From contig CAJUAO010000022.1 in the NCBI GenBank assembly GCA_910584685.1, positions 1 to 46,874 of the forward strand: a stretch of 46,874 nt of DNA, read 5' to 3'. This stretch comes from an uncultured Lachnospiraceae bacterium. GTDB taxonomy: Bacteria > Bacillota > Clostridia > Lachnospirales > Lachnospiraceae. Of the stretch, positions 35,544-43,803 are shown one piece after another (position 1 is the first letter of the stretch; the number at the start of each line of letters is the position of its first letter). The notes under the pieces were generated by a model. It worked only from the letters and a program-made list of their open reading frames with translations. It was not told the DNA's origin and ran no database searches. A program made the position numbers and the translations under genes.

Positions 35544-37274
35544 ATGAAATCATCAAATGAGCTTAGAAATATCCTTCGTTCCATTGACCGTAAAAGCTAT
35601 CCCGCATATAAATCATTAGCCGGCTGCTATGATTTTGACAGCTTTACTCTTTTTATCGACCATGTTCAGGGAGACCCTTTTGCTTCCCCGTCTGCTTTTC
35701 ATGTGGAAATACCCCACGGCAGCGCAGACTTTCCGGAAGCATATTATAAAAGGACATGCTCCCGTATTGCCCTTCAGGACTTTTTGACAAGACGCCTTGC
35801 CTCCTCCTTTGAGGATTATAATTTTAAGGCAAAGGGCTCCGGGAAAAGCGGTCTTTTGTCCATAACGCGGTGCGGGCAGACAGTTTTAGAGAGAAGCGCA
35901 TGTGAAATTACCGATACAAAAATTATTGTACGCTTCCATATAGGTCTTCCTGCCTTTGGACGCACAATTAACGCAGGCGAGGCAGAAAAAATCCTGTTTG
36001 ATTTCCTTCCTTACTGCGTGGAAAAAAGCCTTTATTACAAAAAAACAAACAAAAGCGAGCTGGAGGCTGCCGTATTTTTATCTGAAGACCAGGATTATCT
36101 CCGCAAGCTTCTTCGTGAAGAAAAGCTTATTGCCTTTGTGGCTAACGGCTCTATTCTTCCCCGCAAAAGCGGAGTTTCCGATTTGCCTTTAGATGACAGT
36201 ATTCCCTTTACATCTCCATCATCAATGGAACGCACCTTTACTCTTCCCCACTATGGCGAAATCACGGGAATGGCTGTTCCTCAGGGAATCACACTTATTG
36301 TAGGCGGCGGTTATCACGGCAAATCAACGCTTCTTTTAGCATTGCAAAACGGCGTATACAATCATATTGCCGGCGACGGACGGGAATACGTTATTACCGA
36401 GGATACTGCCGTTAAGCTCCGGGCGGAGGACGGCCGTTCCATCAGAAATGTTGATATATCACTTTTTATAAACGCTCTTCCAAACAAAAAGGATACCTCA
36501 TCCTTTTCCACACCTGACGCATCCGGAAGCACCTCTCAGGCCGCCGGCGTAGTTGAAAACATGGAGGCCGGCTCACGTCTTCTTCTTATTGATGAGGATA
36601 CCTCCGCCACAAATTTTATGGTACGCGACGATTTTATGCAGCAGGTTATCAGCCGCAATAAGGAGCCAATTACACCTTTTTTAGAGCGGGCCAGAGAGCT
36701 TTACGAAAAGGAGGGAATTTCTACAATACTTGTTGCCGGAAGCTCCGGCGCCTTCTTCTTTATTGCTGATAAGATTTTACAAATGGATTCCTACCGTCCT
36801 GTTGATATTACAGACCATGTAAAGGCCCTGTGCATGGAGCGAACTGCGCCAAGAATTTATGGAGAAAATTATGCTGCTCCTGACTTTAAGCGTGCCTTTT
36901 CTGCATGTAAGAGACGCCCTGACAGTAACAGCCTTCAAAAGAAAAATAACAGTGACAAGGGCGGCCGCAATGAGCATATGAAAATAAAAACCATAAGCCG
37001 TGACGCCTTTTCCATAGATAAGGAAACCGTAGATTTACGCTATGTGGAGCAGCTTACGGATTTTGAACAGACTGCCGCCCTTGCCCACCTGCTTGGCTAT
37101 GGTCTTAAGCAGCTTGCAGACGGCAGCCATACTGTCAGACAGACTGTTCATATTATATATGAGCTTCTTGACAAAAAAGGCTGGGCTCCCTTCTGCGGCG
37201 CCTATATCCCATGTGGTCTTGCAAAGCCCAGAGAGCAGGAGATTTTTGCATGCTTAAATCGTTATAGAGGATAA
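35544..37274 (+). CDS. ABC-class P-loop ATPase (COG3044/PF09818 type)
   Basis: A 576-residue soluble ATPase of the 'predicted ATPase of the ABC class' family. Walker A GGGYHGKST (254-262, Lys260), Walker B LLLIDED (346-352), and the block GDGREYVIT between them are diagnostic. No transmembrane segment is seen. The function of the family is unknown. Arginine codon usage is unlike that of its neighbours: I count roughly 27 CGN against 11 AGR, whereas the flanking genes are mostly AGA/AGG, suggesting acquisition from another lineage. It stands alone on the plus strand with its own promoter. Confidence 0.85.
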   Translation: MKSSNELRNILRSIDRKSYPAYKSLAGCYDFDSFTLFIDHVQGDPFASPSAFHVEIPHGSADFPEAYYKRTCSRIALQDFLTRRLASSFEDYNFKAKGSGKSGLLSITRCGQTVLERSACEITDTKIIVRFHIGLPAFGRTINAGEAEKILFDFLPYCVEKSLYYKKTNKSELEAAVFLSEDQDYLRKLLREEKLIAFVANGSILPRKSGVSDLPLDDSIPFTSPSSMERTFTLPHYGEITGMAVPQGITLIVGGGYHGKSTLLLALQNGVYNHIAGDGREYVITEDTAVKLRAEDGRSIRNVDISLFINALPNKKDTSSFSTPDASGSTSQAAGVVENMEAGSRLLLIDEDTSATNFMVRDDFMQQVISRNKEPITPFLERARELYEKEGISTILVAGSSGAFFFIADKILQMDSYRPVDITDHVKALCMERTAPRIYGENYAAPDFKRAFSACKRRPDSNSLQKKNNSDKGGRNEHMKIKTISRDAFSIDKETVDLRYVEQLTDFEQTAALAHLLGYGLKQLADGSHTVRQTVHIIYELLDKKGWAPFCGAYIPCGLAKPREQEIFACLNRYRG

Positions 37275-37308
37275 AGGGCATTTACGGCGGCAGTACTTTT
37301 TCATAAAA

Positions 37309-38580
37309 TTATGGATACAGCTCTGCAATTCTTGTTATTCCCACATATATCTGGGAAATCTTATACCATGTTCTAAAATCCACCACTCCTGTCTGAGGCA
37401 GGCCGAATATATTTTGAAATGCTGATACTGCCGCCTGGGTCCTCTGCCCGAATATTCCGTCGGCTGCAATTCTCGGTATAGCCGTATATACCTCCGCTAT
37501 TGCATCTAACTGCTCCTGAAGCTGTCTTACCTTATCGCCTGACGCGCCAATGGTAAGATTATATCCCGGCCATGATGCAGGTATTCCGGAAATCTGCTCG
37601 GCGGTGCTTATAAACATATTATTTCCATAATAGTTTCTTATAATTTCAATAGGGGAATATCCCCTGTCCCCAAGGGATTTACTTCCCCATTGGCTCATCC
37701 AGCCTCTCTGTGAGCATACCACATTTCTTCCGTCACAATACTGCGTAAGGATAGGCTGCCTTACGTTTGGTCTGGCAAGATACTGGTCAAATATCTCATC
37801 TACAATAAGTGATATGCTGTCAAATATATTTCTGCCGTGTATCCATTTATGGTCATAGGCTGTTGAGGAGGTTATTGTAAAATCATAGCCCTTATTTCGG
37901 TAAAACTCCGTATAAACACGGTTAAGAGTAAAGGACATTATTGCAAGCACATTTGCCGTGATTGTGCTTTCAGGCCATGTGGCATATATCTCGCTGCTTG
38001 CAACATTTTTTATGTAGTCGGTATAGCTTACATAATAATTTTTTGCCGTGGAATCGCTTGGCGCTCCGTCATGAACTACTACTGTCTCCGGCACAACCAC
38101 ACGGCTTAAGACAATTTCACCGCTTTCACTTACAGGCTGAATCTCAGGCTCAGGTATTTTAGGAGGATAATCTCCATATAAGGTATGAGCAGGTATTACA
38201 ATATCCTCGCCCCTGCCGTCAGGTGTAACAGGCGTAAGAGTAATGTTCTGCATGGACTCTGTTCCCGAAAGTATTTCTATGCCTGACACATCTACAGGCT
38301 CATAGCCATCTGCCGTTACAAGTACCGTATACTCTGAATATGGCTGTATTATATTATTTTCATCTAAGGACAGCTCTACTGGCGGAGCTGCAAGCTCAAC
38401 ATTTTCAGTAAGTCCTGAATTGTCGGTGCTTATTGTTTCTAATATCTGTGTTGGATTTCCCGTATATGAAATATTGATTGTTGCATTTTCAATAGGCACG
38501 TTAAAATTGTTTACCACCTTTAGCTGAAGCTTTCCTCTGTCTATCAATTCATTAAAAGAAGGACTTTGATTATTATCCAT
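37309..38580 (-). CDS. SpoIID-like protein with peptidoglycan-binding domain
   Basis: A 423-residue protein. An N-terminal beta-sandwich resembling a carboxypeptidase-regulatory or Ig domain (about 16-115) and a Pro-rich linker lead to a central part (about 180-330). Blocks there such as YIKNVASSEIYATWP and MSQWGSKSLGDRGYSP recall SpoIID/LytB amidase-enhancer domains. The C-terminus is a PG_binding_1 domain (about 345-412, with DGIFGQRTQAAVSAFQ). There is no signal peptide or transmembrane segment, unexpected for a wall-binding protein; mother-cell expression with engulfment-type export, or spore-coat localisation, would fit. An AAGGA site precedes the start. Confidence 0.75.
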   Translation of the reverse strand: MDNNQSPSFNELIDRGKLQLKVVNNFNVPIENATINISYTGNPTQILETISTDNSGLTENVELAAPPVELSLDENNIIQPYSEYTVLVTADGYEPVDVSGIEILSGTESMQNITLTPVTPDGRGEDIVIPAHTLYGDYPPKIPEPEIQPVSESGEIVLSRVVVPETVVVHDGAPSDSTAKNYYVSYTDYIKNVASSEIYATWPESTITANVLAIMSFTLNRVYTEFYRNKGYDFTITSSTAYDHKWIHGRNIFDSISLIVDEIFDQYLARPNVRQPILTQYCDGRNVVCSQRGWMSQWGSKSLGDRGYSPIEIIRNYYGNNMFISTAEQISGIPASWPGYNLTIGASGDKVRQLQEQLDAIAEVYTAIPRIAADGIFGQRTQAAVSAFQNIFGLPQTGVVDFRTWYKISQIYVGITRIAELYP

Positions 38581-38689
38581 ATATTAATTCCTTATTTTTT
38601 CTTATTTATATGATAATATGCTTTTTAAAAAAAATATATTACATTTATAGCTTTTTAAATAATCGCCAAAATAGTTAAAACTCATAAAA

Positions 38690-38750
38690 CCGACGCTTGC
38701 AAATTCGGCAGAGCCACATTTGTGGATTGCATGACGGAATTTCCTATTAT
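38690..38750 (-). repeat. Palindromic element upstream of the SpoIID-like gene
   Basis: On the minus strand TATAATAG is followed by an imperfect palindrome with arms AAATTC/GAATTT and inner arms CCACA/TGTGG, then TTTGCAAG. The same TATAATAG and TGCAAG flanks frame a different palindrome at 32167-32196. It directly follows the terminator of the DUF218 gene. The remainder of 38581-38834 is AT-rich with nothing else recognisable. Confidence 0.6.
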
Positions 38751-38752
38751 AT

Positions 38753-38788
38753 AAAAAAGGATGCCGCAATGTTTTATGCCGCATCCTT
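38753..38788 (-). terminator. Terminator of the DUF218 gene
   Basis: Stem AAGGATGC/GCATCCTT (38757-38764/38781-38788) extended by three more pairs after one mismatch, with an 8-base loop. On the minus strand it is followed by six T. A typical factor-independent terminator about 50 bases after the stop at 38835. Confidence 0.8.
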
Positions 38789-38834
38789 AAAAATAAGTAT
38801 TCTTAGTATGTAAAATTAGAAGTCGTATTATCGT

Positions 38835-39458
38835 TTATATTTCAAAATCAGGAATTACTTTGTTATTAACACATCTTACAATGTTCAACGTCTCCTCCTT
38901 TGCCCTGTCGATTCCTTCAGCTGTGTTCATCCAATTATCCCTTTTTGTCATTGTGTCATCTGCCGGACAAGGATATACACTTATATGAGATGGGAAAAGA
39001 TATTTTGCTATGTGCAGGCTTCGGCGCATATGATATGTTGTCGTCACCAATAATACGCTTTTTACTCTATTAAGCCACATTGAACGTTGTAATTCTAAAA
39101 GTGAACACAATATGTTTTCTATCGTGTTTTGAGAACTTTTTTCAAGAATAAGGCTTTTTTCCGGAATGCCTAATTCTAAGGCTTTTTTATACATATTATC
39201 TGCTTCTGCCATACTTTCACCTGAAAAGTTTCTTATTTTTCCTCCGCACAACATTATTTTTTCAGACCTTCCTGAAAAAAACACCTTAGCAGCTACAGGA
39301 ATTCTATATTTTGCCGCTTTTATACTGCCCAAAACAATAATACAGTCAACACTTGCTCCATTATCATTCAAGCCTTCAAATAAAAGACGGTCTACCACAT
39401 CATTCGTCAGGTCTTCTTTTCTTATCTTTGATACCCACATACGCTGTCTTCGCTCCAT
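38835..39458 (-). CDS. DUF218 (YdcF/SanA/ElyC-like) protein
   Basis: A 207-residue protein of the DUF218 family. The core blocks are VDCIIVLGS (about 38-46), KIMLCGGK, SSQNTIENI and TTTYHMRRSLHIA, in the expected order. Characterised members in E. coli (SanA, ElyC) act in envelope integrity, and YdcF binds S-adenosylmethionine; which applies here is unknown. Unlike SanA and ElyC it has no N-terminal membrane anchor, so it appears cytoplasmic. The start could also be Met7. It ends in a good terminator. Confidence 0.85.
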   Translation of the reverse strand: MERRQRMWVSKIRKEDLTNDVVDRLLFEGLNDNGASVDCIIVLGSIKAAKYRIPVAAKVFFSGRSEKIMLCGGKIRNFSGESMAEADNMYKKALELGIPEKSLILEKSSQNTIENILCSLLELQRSMWLNRVKSVLLVTTTYHMRRSLHIAKYLFPSHISVYPCPADDTMTKRDNWMNTAEGIDRAKEETLNIVRCVNNKVIPDFEI

Positions 39459-39576
39459 ATCTTTTTAAAATCCATTTATAGTATCCCTGATAAATCCCAA
39501 ATTTGATATACCCACAAACGCCGATTTATATATTTAACCGTAAAATCTTTACTGCCTTTTAGCAATATAATAAATC

Positions 39577-40605
39577 CTATAGCTCTATTTCCTTTATCCA
39601 GCCTTCAGGAGCTTCTATTCTTCCCATCTGGATTCCCGTAAGGGTATCATACAGCTTCTTTGTAACAGCTCCCATATCCTCCATTCCGCTTGGGAAACAT
39701 ATTTCCTTTCCGTGGTCTACAATTTTTCCTACAGGAGAGATAACTGCCGCCGTTCCGCAAAGTCCGCACTCTGCAAAATCCTTTACCTCATCAAATAAAA
39801 CTTCTCTTTCCTCTACCTCAAGTCCTAAATACTCCTTAGCCACATGAACAAGAGAGCGTCTTGTAATAGACGGTAAAATACTGTTTGACTTAGGCGTAAC
39901 CACCTTTTTATCCTTTGTAATAAACAGGAAGTTTGCGCCGCCTGTCTCCTCTACCTTTGTCCTTGTCCCTGGGTCAAGATACATATTTTCGTCAAAACCT
40001 TCCTTATGAGCCGTAACGATGGCATGAAGGCTCATGGCATAGTTAAGTCCTGCCTTAATATTTCCTGTGCCGTTTGGAGCTGCTCTGTCAAAATCAGAAA
40101 CCTTAATTGTAATAGGCTTTGCTCCCCCCTTGAAGTATGGGCCTACAGGAGTGGCAAATACCCTGAACTGGTATTCATCGGCAGGCTTTACGCCTATTAC
40201 CGGGTTTGAGCCAAACATATACGGCCTTAAATAAAGGGTAGCCCCTGAGCCGTATGGCGGTACATATGCTGCATTTTCCCTAACTGTCTTAACTACAGCA
40301 TCAACAAATCTATCCTCAGGAAATACAGGCATTTCAAGTCTTGCCGCTGAATCCTTCATACGGCTTGCATTTAAGTCCGGTCTGAACGTGACTATCTTTC
40401 CCTGCTCTGTAGTATATGCCTTAAGTCCTTCAAATATAGTCTGTGCATACTGAAGCACTCCCGCGCACTCGCTAAGCTTAATAGTGTCATCCTCTGACAT
40501 AACTCCGTCATCCCATTTTCCATCCTTATAAAGAGATATGTATCTCTTGTCTGTCTTAATATAGCCAAATCCTAAATTTGACCAGTCGATATTCTTTTTT
40601 TCCAT
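39577..40605 (-). CDS. ilvE: Branched-chain amino acid aminotransferase
   Basis: PLP fold-type IV transaminase interconverting Leu, Ile and Val with their keto acids, 342 residues. The Schiff-base lysine is Lys184 in GNIKAGLNY. Other blocks typical of the group are QTIFEGLKAY (55-64), RPYMFGS (127-133) and the VEETGGANF cofactor block. This length and sequence type match the longer BCAT (YbgE-like) class rather than D-amino acid transaminase. A GGAGG site precedes the ATG and a consensus promoter lies upstream, so it is monocistronic or leads a short unit. Confidence 0.95.
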   Translation of the reverse strand: MEKKNIDWSNLGFGYIKTDKRYISLYKDGKWDDGVMSEDDTIKLSECAGVLQYAQTIFEGLKAYTTEQGKIVTFRPDLNASRMKDSAARLEMPVFPEDRFVDAVVKTVRENAAYVPPYGSGATLYLRPYMFGSNPVIGVKPADEYQFRVFATPVGPYFKGGAKPITIKVSDFDRAAPNGTGNIKAGLNYAMSLHAIVTAHKEGFDENMYLDPGTRTKVEETGGANFLFITKDKKVVTPKSNSILPSITRRSLVHVAKEYLGLEVEEREVLFDEVKDFAECGLCGTAAVISPVGKIVDHGKEICFPSGMEDMGAVTKKLYDTLTGIQMGRIEAPEGWIKEIEL

Positions 40606-40710
40606 TTTTCTGCCTCCATTTCACTTCCGTTGTAAAAGCGGAGATAATCTCTTGGGGTTATATTTATTTTGGCAGGTATTCTGCTAAAAAAACATTTGCC
40701 TTAAATAAGT

Positions 40711-40739
40711 ATTTTAATTTCTATGGAAGGATATGTCAA
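40711..40739 (-). promoter_or_regulatory. Consensus ilvE promoter
   Basis: Minus strand: TTGACA (40734-40739, perfect), exactly 17 bases, TAAAAT (40711-40716). The leader to the ilvE start is about 100 bases and contains the pair GGCA/TGCC but no T-box sequence (no AGGGTGGNACCGCG), so tRNA-responsive control is not supported. Confidence 0.75.
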
Positions 40740-40831
40740 TACTTTGGAGGAAAAACTTGTGAAAACCTAATATATCAATACAAAGCATTTAAAATATAAT
40801 TGCAAAAAACTAACATTGCATTATAACTTTC

Positions 40832-41620
40832 CTACCACTCATTAATATTCGGTCTTGGCACCCTCCACCACTGTTCAAAATCCGTCGTATACCTTGACAG
40901 CACGTTCCCAATATCCGTAGGAATTTCATACGCTGTAAGCTTAAGAAAGCAATCAACGAAGTTATCAATGTCTGACATCTCCTGAGATTTTGCCGCTTTT
41001 CTTCCCAGACTGACCAAAGCCTTTGTGTCCTCAGATATTTTCTCCACAAACTCCTCAAGCCGCCTGTTGCTTGGAAATAAAATCTCATTTTCCTGAAGCA
41101 CCATACGGTAAACGCTGTAAATCACCTCATTAACAGCATGAAGCTTCATATAACCGTCAATGGGACATGACTTTATAAAATAATAATAATTCAGCCAAAA
41201 ATCCGCATAAAAAGAAAGCATTTTTTCCTCCTTCTCCTGACTTTGGAAAATTGGTATTTTTTCTACAAGCTCTGAAATTTCTGAATCCCTTGTAAAAAGC
41301 ACCCTTGATTTAAGGAATGCATTTCTTGCCGGCTCGCTTCCCTTTTCTGCCGCCTCCTGTAAAAATTTTTTAGTCATATATTTTATGTCAAAATACCCGC
41401 CCTCATAGGTGCAGTATCCTCCTATTGTCTCTGCCGTTTTATTTTCTTTAACGCGGTCCTCGTATGCCTCGTCTGTAATGACAACCATTGCGTCTAAATC
41501 AGAATCAATACGCTCGCAGCCCTTTGCCACAGAGCCGCCGAAAATTACTGCAATTACCTCAGTCTTGTCTGAAAAATATTCCTTTAATCTTTCTAAGGAT
41601 TCCTCGTGATGCTTATACAT
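40832..41620 (-). CDS. Nucleotidyltransferase-fold protein
   Basis: A 262-residue protein with a polymerase-beta-type nucleotidyltransferase domain: GGSVAKG (28-34) then SDLD (40-43) with metal-binding Asp41 and Asp43. The rest is helical, resembling aminoglycoside-type adenylyltransferase accessory domains. It could modify a small molecule or a protein; no resistance or toxin-antitoxin partner (such as a HEPN gene) lies next to it. It is not close enough to a named resistance enzyme to assign one. It lies about 100 bases downstream of the Nudix gene on the minus strand. Confidence 0.8.
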   Translation of the reverse strand: MYKHHEESLERLKEYFSDKTEVIAVIFGGSVAKGCERIDSDLDAMVVITDEAYEDRVKENKTAETIGGYCTYEGGYFDIKYMTKKFLQEAAEKGSEPARNAFLKSRVLFTRDSEISELVEKIPIFQSQEKEEKMLSFYADFWLNYYYFIKSCPIDGYMKLHAVNEVIYSVYRMVLQENEILFPSNRRLEEFVEKISEDTKALVSLGRKAAKSQEMSDIDNFVDCFLKLTAYEIPTDIGNVLSRYTTDFEQWWRVPRPNINEW

Positions 41621-41726
41621 ACCTTTACTCTTCTCCTTATATATACTTTTTATATTTTAGCTCAATAACCCCACCATAATTAATTACCCTGTTCACTCCT
41701 GCTGCCGCCTGCATCATAAATGCATG

Positions 41727-42158
41727 TCACTCCCTGTATGCCCTCAGCATTTTTTCAATAATCCTTATGTCTCCTTCTTCTTCCTCAACACTGTATGTAT
41801 ATTTTTCCGGAACAGTATCAAATAATTCTATTCTGTCCATTTCACTTTCCGGCATCTCTCCAAAGGAATGTACTAACGCAATATAAACCCTTCCATTATT
41901 TTGTCCCATGCCATTGTCCCAGATAAATTCATAATCCCACAATGGTATAATATCGCAATCTGTTATTCCCGTTTCCTCATACAACTCTCTTTTTGCAGCT
42001 ACCAAAGGCGTTTCACCTTTCTCAACATGTCCTCCCGGATGCTCATAGCTCTCCCTTTTCTTATGCCAGCAATACACCCACTTGTCCTGATATTTTGTAA
42101 AAATCACCACAAACTCTATGTTGTCCAGTTGTCCGGCTAAATAATTCTTTTTTGCCAT
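41727..42158 (-). CDS. Nudix hydrolase
   Basis: A 143-residue hydrolase of nucleoside diphosphate-linked substrates. A complete Nudix box runs from Gly43 to Ile65 (Gly43, Glu49, then REL at 57-59, EE at 61-62 and Gly64). Substrate is not predictable; the MutT/8-oxo-dGTP type is possible given the small size and the neighbouring folate and thymidylate genes. It is downstream of dfrA by 70 bases, a gap that contains an AT-only hairpin (42197-42206/42218-42227). Confidence 0.9.
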   Translation of the reverse strand: MAKKNYLAGQLDNIEFVVIFTKYQDKWVYCWHKKRESYEHPGGHVEKGETPLVAAKRELYEETGITDCDIIPLWDYEFIWDNGMGQNNGRVYIALVHSFGEMPESEMDRIELFDTVPEKYTYSVEEEEGDIRIIEKMLRAYRE

Positions 42159-42228
42159 ATTCTTTATGGATACTACCTTTCCTCATGTTTTTTTTTAAAA
42201 TAATTTCTTTCTTATATAAATTATTTTA

Positions 42229-42723
42229 TTATAATTTCTTTCTCTCATACTTCCTGAAATAATACTCCACATCAAAGTAAGTCTGCTCCTCACTTGTCTC
42301 TGTCATAACCCAGCTCTCATCTAAATCAAGGTTAGGAAAAAAGGCGTCCGCCTCATAAGCATAATCAATATATGTAATATACGCCTTATCCGCATATGGC
42401 AAAAGCTGCTCATAAACGCTGGCGCCCCCTATTATATACAGCTCCTCATCCTTATACTCCTTTACAATGGCAAAAAGCTCCTCTATGCTTCCCACCGCTC
42501 TCATTCCCTCATGCCGCTCTATATTCTTCCTTGTCAATACAATATTCTCCCTGTTTTTAAGGGGCTTTCCGTTAGGAAAGGTATCAAGGGTCTTTCTTCC
42601 AAGTATAACCGTATGCCCTTCCGTAAGCCTTCTGAAATTCTTCATATCCTCTGGTATATGGACTAAAAGCTGCCCCTTGTTGCCTATTGCCCAATTTTTA
42701 TCTACTGCTGCTACTAAATTCAT
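42229..42723 (-). CDS. folA: Dihydrofolate reductase
   Basis: Reduces dihydrofolate to tetrahydrofolate with NADPH, 164 residues, normal length. Blocks in order: AVDKNWAIGNKG near the N-terminus, the IPEDMKNFRR helix with the substrate-binding acidic residue, GRKTLDTFP (NADPH contacts) and YIIGGASVYEQ. GAGG lies six bases before the ATG. It recycles the dihydrofolate produced by the ThyA encoded upstream, and the pair is separated by a 249-base gap with strong palindromes. Confidence 0.95.
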   Translation of the reverse strand: MNLVAAVDKNWAIGNKGQLLVHIPEDMKNFRRLTEGHTVILGRKTLDTFPNGKPLKNRENIVLTRKNIERHEGMRAVGSIEELFAIVKEYKDEELYIIGGASVYEQLLPYADKAYITYIDYAYEADAFFPNLDLDESWVMTETSEEQTYFDVEYYFRKYERKKL

Positions 42724-42758
42724 ATTTTACCTCTATTCTGCACGGCTTCAAGTTCATA

Positions 42759-42809
42759 AAGTGCAAAATACGCTAGACGTGCATTGCACATTTAGCGAAT
42801 TTAGCACTT
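42759..42809. repeat. Long near-perfect palindrome between thyA and dfrA
   Basis: Arms of 25 bases (42759-42783 and 42785-42809) around one central base, with four mismatches. The paired outer parts are AAGTGC/GCACTT and the inner parts CGCTA/TAGCG and TGCA. It could extrude as a cruciform or fold as a long RNA hairpin. It lies 36 bases upstream of the dfrA start. Confidence 0.85.
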
Positions 42810-42812
42810 AAA

Positions 42813-42841
42813 GGTTTGCGGATGCCATGCAGACGCAAACC
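42813..42841 (-). terminator. Hairpin adjacent to the thyA-dfrA palindrome
   Basis: GGTTTGCG/CGCAAACC (42813-42820/42834-42841) with a smaller TGC/GCA stem inside. On the minus strand it is followed by TTTAAG, a weak T-run, so a terminator for hflX-thyA is possible but not certain. The rest of 42842-42972 is AT-rich with no further feature I can support. Confidence 0.45.
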
Positions 42842-42972
42842 CGGAATTTAAAAATAAAAATTTTAAAGCTTTTACTCTTCATAATAAATCATAGGGAAAT
42901 ATCCCTAAATTCTTAAAATACTTCCTTTTCATAAGCTTAAACATAATTATACATTAACCAATTAACACCTTT

Positions 42973-43803
42973 TTAAACTGCCACCGGTATATTCTTTACC
43001 TGAGGCCCCGTCACATAATCATCAAGTCTCACGTCGTCTACCGTAAAATCATAAAAATCCTTTATCTCAGGATTTATAAAAAATTTTGGCGCAGGATATG
43101 TTTCCCTTGAAATAAGCTCCTTTATAATAGGAATATGCCTGTCATAAATATGCGCGTCTGCTATTACATGAACAAGCTCCCCCGCCTCAAAGCCGCATAC
43201 CTGCGCAAGCATATGCACAAGCACCGCATATTGCACAACATTCCAGTTATTTGCGGTAAGTATATCGTTTGAACGCTGATTAAGTATGGCGTTTAATTTA
43301 TTTCCGGTCACATTAAAGGTCATGCTGTAGGCGCAGGGATAAAGATTCATCTCATGCAAATCCTGATGAACATAAATATTTGTCATAATTCGCCTGCTGT
43401 AAGGGTTATTTTTTAAATCATAAATTACCCTGTCTACCTGGTCCATCTCACCCTCCTTATATTTATGCTTTACTCCAAGCTGATATCCGTACGCCTTTCC
43501 TATAGAGCCGTCCTTATCCGCCCAGCTGTCCCATATGTGACTGTTAAGCTCATTTATATTATTTGACTTCTTCTGCCATATCCATAAAATCTCGTCCACA
43601 CATGACTTTAATGCTGTCTTTCTAAGGGTTATGGCTGGAAATTCCCTTGACAAATCGTACCTGTTTACCACTCCAAATTTCTTTACCGTATATGCAAGAG
43701 AGCCGTCCTCCCACCTTGGCCGTACCTTTTCCCCCTCTGTGCTTACTCCGTTTTCAAGTATATCCTTACACATATTTATAAATATATTATCTGCTAAGCT
43801 CAT
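42973..43803 (-). CDS. thyA: Thymidylate synthase (phi3T / B. subtilis ThyA type)
   Basis: Makes dTMP from dUMP with methylene-tetrahydrofolate, 276 residues. The whole layout follows the Bacillus phage phi3T and B. subtilis ThyA subgroup rather than the E. coli type (ELLWIWQKKSNNINELN, DQVDRVIYDLKNNPYSRR, DAHIYDRHI). The nucleophile is Cys157 in YPCAYSM, Arg177 is in NQRSND. The usual PFN before the C-terminal helix reads NNWN here and the His after the catalytic Cys is Ala, both departures from the family. It starts inside the hflX stop (ATGA overlap), so it is coupled to it. Confidence 0.88.
   Translation of the reverse strand: MSLADNIFINMCKDILENGVSTEGEKVRPRWEDGSLAYTVKKFGVVNRYDLSREFPAITLRKTALKSCVDEILWIWQKKSNNINELNSHIWDSWADKDGSIGKAYGYQLGVKHKYKEGEMDQVDRVIYDLKNNPYSRRIMTNIYVHQDLHEMNLYPCAYSMTFNVTGNKLNAILNQRSNDILTANNWNVVQYAVLVHMLAQVCGFEAGELVHVIADAHIYDRHIPIIKELISRETYPAPKFFINPEIKDFYDFTVDDVRLDDYVTGPQVKNIPVAV

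Noticed and set aside
40606..40710. T-box leader for ilvE
   Set aside because: No T-box core sequence, specifier loop or terminator/antiterminator pair is visible.
40832..41620. Aminoglycoside resistance enzyme or MNT-HEPN toxin-antitoxin member
   Set aside because: Only the general nucleotidyltransferase motif is clear; there is no HEPN partner and no specific resistance-family signature.
42973..43803. Prophage remnant suggested by a phi3T-like thyA
   Set aside because: This ThyA type is also chromosomal in B. subtilis, the gene overlaps hflX, and no phage genes are nearby.
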